NCBI RefSeq assembly: GCF_001500065.1
Contig: NZ_LQIN01000049.1
Span: 165,999-229,998 of the forward strand
DNA length: 64,000 nucleotides
Source of the DNA: Mycobacterium sp. IS-3022
GTDB lineage: Bacteria > Actinomycetota > Actinomycetes > Mycobacteriales > Mycobacteriaceae
Direction: 5' to 3'
A program made the position numbers and the translations under genes. The notes beneath the pieces were generated by a model that saw nothing but the letters and a program-made list of their open reading frames with translations, was not told the origin of the DNA and made no database searches. Within the stretch, counting starts at the first letter, position 1. Each line of letters begins with the position of its first letter. Positions 61,801 to 64,000 of this stretch are shown in pieces.

Positions 61801-62948
61801 TCGAGGCCGTCATGGGGGCGTGCAACTCCTGCGAGACGCCGGACGACACCCGCTTCTGGCGCTGGGAGGAAGCTCCCTGCCCCGACGATCCGCCACGAAT
61901 TCAAGACGTCGGCACCGAAAGCCGGGCCAGGGGCGAACCGGTACTGACCCCCACCCCCTTCGCGTCTCCGTTGGTCAGGATCCAGAATGCGCCGGACCTG
62001 CCCGCGCCGGCATCGCTTGCCGCCGCAATGAACCTGATCGGGACGCCGAACCTGTTCAAAGACATCACCGGGCTGGACCTCAATCAGCAGAACGCCGCAG
62101 CCGCTTTCCAGTCTGCGCTCGAAACGGCCCAGTTCTTCGGGGGACGCGCAGCCGACCTCGCGCAGCAGCGATACCTCAACGGCGCGATGGACCGAACCTT
62201 GAAAGCGATTTCGGAGGCCAAGAAGAAGGGCCTGCTCGATGACGAGGGCGCCGAGGAGTTGACGCAACAGGTGCTCCTCGGCTCGGTCGGAGACCGACAA
62301 TCTGAACAGCCCCGTCCGACCTCCAGCGCCGCCGTGCAACGTTTCCTGGACCGAACGGCGGCAAGCGCTTCGAGCGAAGTGAACGTCAACCGCCCTGAGG
62401 GATCGGTCACCGTGAAGGCGGGTGATGCGTCGAGCGTCGACTTCAAGGTCGAACCCGTGGTGCCGTTCATCCGGCAACCCGACCTCCTGACCTGTTGGGC
62501 GGCGGCCGCGGCGATGATGTACGCGTGGCGGCACGGGGAAATGGCCTCCATCGAGGAGATCCTCGAACGTCTCAGCGCTCGCTGGTCGCAGATGTTTGCA
62601 GCCAAAGAGCCCATTCCCAACTCTGCGCTGCCAGATCTGATGGCAGACCTCGGATTGGTTTCCGAGCCCCCGGCGAACTACTTCCCACGCGGGATCGAGC
62701 GGCTGCTGAGAACCGGTCCTCTGTGGGTGGTGACCGACGAGGACATGACGACCAACGGCATGACACACGCCGAGATCATCACGGGGATAGTCGGGGACGG
62801 CACACCGGACAGGACCAGGGTGTTGAGCAACGACCCGAGTGAGGACAAACCACGAGAGAGGCTTTTCAGCGAGCTACAGGCTCGACTGCAGGCCGCTGAT
62901 GTCGTCACAACCGGATTCGGGATATATCACTTCCCGGGCAACACGTAG
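58842..62948 (+). CDS. Giant modular protein B (1368 aa): conserved carrier region + papain-like cysteine protease
   Basis: ATG overlaps the 94-aa gene stop. Colinear with protein A over ~1150 residues: beta modules, AHGHLLTLKQVWRADGYSLG, a Gly-rich stretch (~505-530), NHNHCH at 584-589, SVPTRGVFVEA (~979), CNSCE at 994-998, and the helical QNAPDLPAPASLAAAMNLIG segment. The C terminus is unrelated to A: VPFIRQPDLLTCWAAAAAMM with Cys1218, His1309 in TNGMTHAEIITGI and Asn1330/Asp1331 fit a papain-like (AvrRpt2/C70-type) protease. No signal peptide. Confidence 0.9.
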   Translation: MATLRGELSAAVETDFTRYGLTVLFQRVVVAPRRGDEGLLSPASVTDRPAADGSFAVDLGPDDEVQGPFKLLVTSPTGSAVAERDVAPGDIGQPVEIEVVPVPAVTLPAGRDPLEGIRVSIKGRVLRTTGEPAAADLPVVLWGASEEDGPPRAVMTTATVTGGYFTADWPPDRLARAFATVSGLDAGPLTLEDERLPRRVVLVLDLAEPPSPSTTGCECEEASPRTPDQEDLVANPEAFSTDLGGSCVDFTMPNRVLEEFSFYAVVRTTQPDVKGLTADPPRVLPRPVVKKLLELSQRADLARAATQPAAGDATSTGRPSTTRSRETGGATVATREEALAGAKLHPQVVSEMLMGPGLFTSDQFATAHRVSKYQHAADLISGALFSGTPRGAVSATNAIDWDGTATTYQAITVAHGHLLTLKQVWRADGYSLGDLLYSLPLAPCQKKQIAVIDWDRRTVTARMESRTATESLQATLARDRDISEIISTTLTESMRGGSKAKTWSAGGGFGAFIGPLVIGGSGGASGSSSTAWQDSARHLAASSLQQVRDRTLQAASSTRSQRSTVVQTVRQGETMRVQTEVVANHNHCHAVTMEYFEVMRHFQVTHELADAQECLFVPMAVSYFNADRALRWRESLLTALRRPELAGGFDALNRMQSNWANADYPQGRYADERVNYLDGEFHISFDLPRPADTDDTELFDAAQWTPYHGLLTPADSTETQPQAAQRIWATFLGLERPENRDRVWNTQLAPRIAQRLVNQFRYELILDDNTAQPLDMDTTLVGRFRQGTALLVSVRPVSTTPNVVRARIKTFRITTAAGLPVGGRVLVESGSARYRTDHLARDLFNDYRINNDLNAIDHVDVPLSLDAHEKSNPRARDRDHAERLLDHLNSNLEHYLQAAWMLMDPNKRYILLDGVPAPGATGKSVASVCENRVLGVVGNCLVLPVAPGYHLDPTFEESDKATLFDAYRPTTPISPIRVSVPTRGVFVEAVMGACNSCETPDDTRFWRWEEAPCPDDPPRIQDVGTESRARGEPVLTPTPFASPLVRIQNAPDLPAPASLAAAMNLIGTPNLFKDITGLDLNQQNAAAAFQSALETAQFFGGRAADLAQQRYLNGAMDRTLKAISEAKKKGLLDDEGAEELTQQVLLGSVGDRQSEQPRPTSSAAVQRFLDRTAASASSEVNVNRPEGSVTVKAGDASSVDFKVEPVVPFIRQPDLLTCWAAAAAMMYAWRHGEMASIEEILERLSARWSQMFAAKEPIPNSALPDLMADLGLVSEPPANYFPRGIERLLRTGPLWVVTDEDMTTNGMTHAEIITGIVGDGTPDRTRVLSNDPSEDKPRERLFSELQARLQAADVVTTGFGIYHFPGNT

Positions 62949-63003
62949 ATGCAGTACTGGCCTCGCGTGCCGCGCCCAGGGCGACGACGATAGCCTTCGT
63001 AGC

Positions 63004-63507
63004 ATGCCTCGGTCGTTCGACTGCTCCGTCGAATCCTCGGTCACTGTGCAGCAGATTCACGCCGCATTCTCCGAGCGGGACTATTGGCTGGAGCACATCG
63101 CGCCACACAGTGAGACGACCGAACTCGACTCATTCGCCGTCGATGCGAACGGCGACGTCCGGCTGAGGGTCGTCCAGGACCTACGGAACGCAGTCCTACC
63201 CGGCGTCTTGAGCAAGCTCTATCCCCGTGGTCTGGAACTCGTGCAGGACGAGACGTGGATTCTGGATCGCGGGGTAGAAGTGCGCGGGGAGGTACACGTT
63301 CACGCCCGCGGCGCACCGGGCTCCGCGCACAGCACCGTGGTGATGGTGCCGTCGCACAACGGCGAGCGCATCAACTGCAGTGGAACCATCAAGATCAAAG
63401 TCCCGATCGTCGGGGGGAAGCTCGAGAGTCACTTCGGTCGCAACTTGGCCGATCAGACTCCCGAGATGCTGCGCATGGTCATGAAGTGGATCAAGGAGCG
63501 TGCCTGA
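63004..63507 (+). CDS. DUF2505 family protein
   Basis: 167 aa from the ATG at 63004; the frame is open to 62839 but overlaps gene B. The START-like pattern MPRSFDCSVESSVTVQQIHAAFSERDYW, WILDRGVEVRGEVHVHARG and a final LADQTPEMLRMVMKWIKERA match the actinobacterial DUF2505 family of unknown function. Its closeness to the giant genes (55 bp) may be chance. Confidence 0.85.
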   Translation: MPRSFDCSVESSVTVQQIHAAFSERDYWLEHIAPHSETTELDSFAVDANGDVRLRVVQDLRNAVLPGVLSKLYPRGLELVQDETWILDRGVEVRGEVHVHARGAPGSAHSTVVMVPSHNGERINCSGTIKIKVPIVGGKLESHFGRNLADQTPEMLRMVMKWIKERA

Positions 63508-63631
63508 CGCCGTAGCCCAAGGCGCTGGGGGAGCGGGAGGGATGGAAAACCGCGAATTACGTGGTCCGGCGGCAACGATCGTGATTCACTGACGTTCTCG
63601 GGGATCACTTGACGGTTGTCAGGGGGAGACA

Positions 63632-63883
63632 GTGGCTGACAAAGATGCTGCTGATCGCGAGCAGAACGACTACTCGGAGTTCGCGGTGGACGTCCGCGTC
63701 CGAGTAAACCCGGACACAGACACCGAAATTCACGGCGTCATCGTCGAGGACTTCGGCGAGATGGCGGCTGCCGCGGTGGACATCGGATCCAACCATTTCG
63801 CCGATCCTGCCCGACGCTGGGCGGTGATCTCCGATGAGGGGAATCTCCTGTTCGCAGATTCCGACCAACTTTCCCCCGAGTGA
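63632..63883 (+). CDS. Small conserved hypothetical protein
   Basis: 83 aa from a GTG preceded by GGGGGAGACA. FAVDVRVRVNPDTDTEIHGVIVEDFGEMAAAAVDI, WAVISDEGNLLFADSDQL: a small beta-rich acidic domain. No family name recognised. Confidence 0.75.
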   Translation: MADKDAADREQNDYSEFAVDVRVRVNPDTDTEIHGVIVEDFGEMAAAAVDIGSNHFADPARRWAVISDEGNLLFADSDQLSPE

Positions 63884-63928
63884 TTCCGCGGCCAGAAGCG
63901 CTCGGTTCGTCCGGCTAGCGAACGCCAG

Positions 63929-63998
63929 ATCCACTGCGGATTCGGCACCCCTGCAGGAGCCCTACGGCGGCGGCGGGGGTGGCGAATCCGCAGTGGAT
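63929..63998. terminator. Long hairpin at the window end
   Basis: 23-bp arms at 63929-63951 and 63976-63998 pair at 22 of 23 positions (outer ATCCACTGCGGATTCG / CGAATCCGCAGTGGAT) with a 24-nt loop. It starts 46 bp after the last gene. Same style as other intergenic hairpins here (long arms, no U-tract). Confidence 0.75.
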
Positions 63999-64000
63999 GG

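Overview
The window is high-GC actinobacterial DNA from a mycobacterium, most likely a rapid-growing Mycolicibacterium-type species. The evidence is a 14-gene nuo operon in the usual order, an antigen 85 mycolyltransferase, FadE23/FadE24/FadB4-type genes, an FprA-type reductase, a HisN-type phosphatase, an F420-type (Ddn-like) nitroreductase fold, and a tmRNA whose tag reads ADSNQRDYALAA. Species cannot be fixed from the sequence alone.

Layout. (1) 1-14.4 kb, minus strand: nuoA to nuoN (nuoN cut by the window edge), with an orphan response-regulator-like gene just upstream, then YceI and NTF2-like genes. Every nuo junction overlaps or nearly touches except nuoF/nuoG, which carries a 94-bp spacer with a long hairpin. 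(2) 15.9-32.7 kb: catabolic genes. These include an acyl-CoA dehydrogenase/APH-kinase/DUF6285 triad resembling the levulinate/4-hydroxyacid LvaC-LvaA-LvaB module; a five-gene operon (homogentisate-dioxygenase-like cupin, alpha/beta hydrolase, CaiB/BaiF CoA transferase, HMG-CoA-lyase-like enzyme, TetR) with an 18-bp near-palindrome in its promoter; a TetR/HsaA-like flavoprotein/Ddn-like set; antigen 85; FadB4, FadE23 and FadE24 homologues; and hisN. (3) 32.7-40.7 kb: fprA, prfB, an MscS channel, a Thr/Pro-rich membrane protein, ftsE, ftsX, smpB and ssrA (tmRNA).

(4) 40.7-50.5 kb: a 9.8-kb element integrated in the 3' end of ssrA and bounded by 25-bp direct repeats. It has a tyrosine integrase, an excisionase, a DUF3631/primase-like ATPase, an HK97-type major capsid protein and a P27 small terminase subunit, but no recognisable large terminase, portal, protease or tail genes. 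This is the gene set of the phiRv1/phiRv2 elements and of capsid-forming phage satellites. It replaces the last bases of ssrA: the encoded CCA and the native terminator now lie beyond the far att site, and the element supplies its own terminator.

(5) 50.5-64 kb: a frameshifted glyoxalase gene, an SRPBCC/ArsR pair and an O-methyltransferase-like gene, followed by the most unusual part of the window: two very large colinear paralogues (1820 and 1368 aa) with a 94-aa gene between them. They share about 1150 N-terminal residues (beta-sandwich modules, a Gly-rich segment, conserved NHNHCH and CNxCE motifs, a helical segment) and then diverge into different C-terminal enzymes: a GHSRGG alpha/beta hydrolase plus a beta domain in the first, a papain-like cysteine protease in the second. 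This shared-carrier, exchangeable-enzyme design, with a small gene nested between, is the best candidate for an undescribed system here. A DUF2505 gene and a small conserved hypothetical gene end the window.
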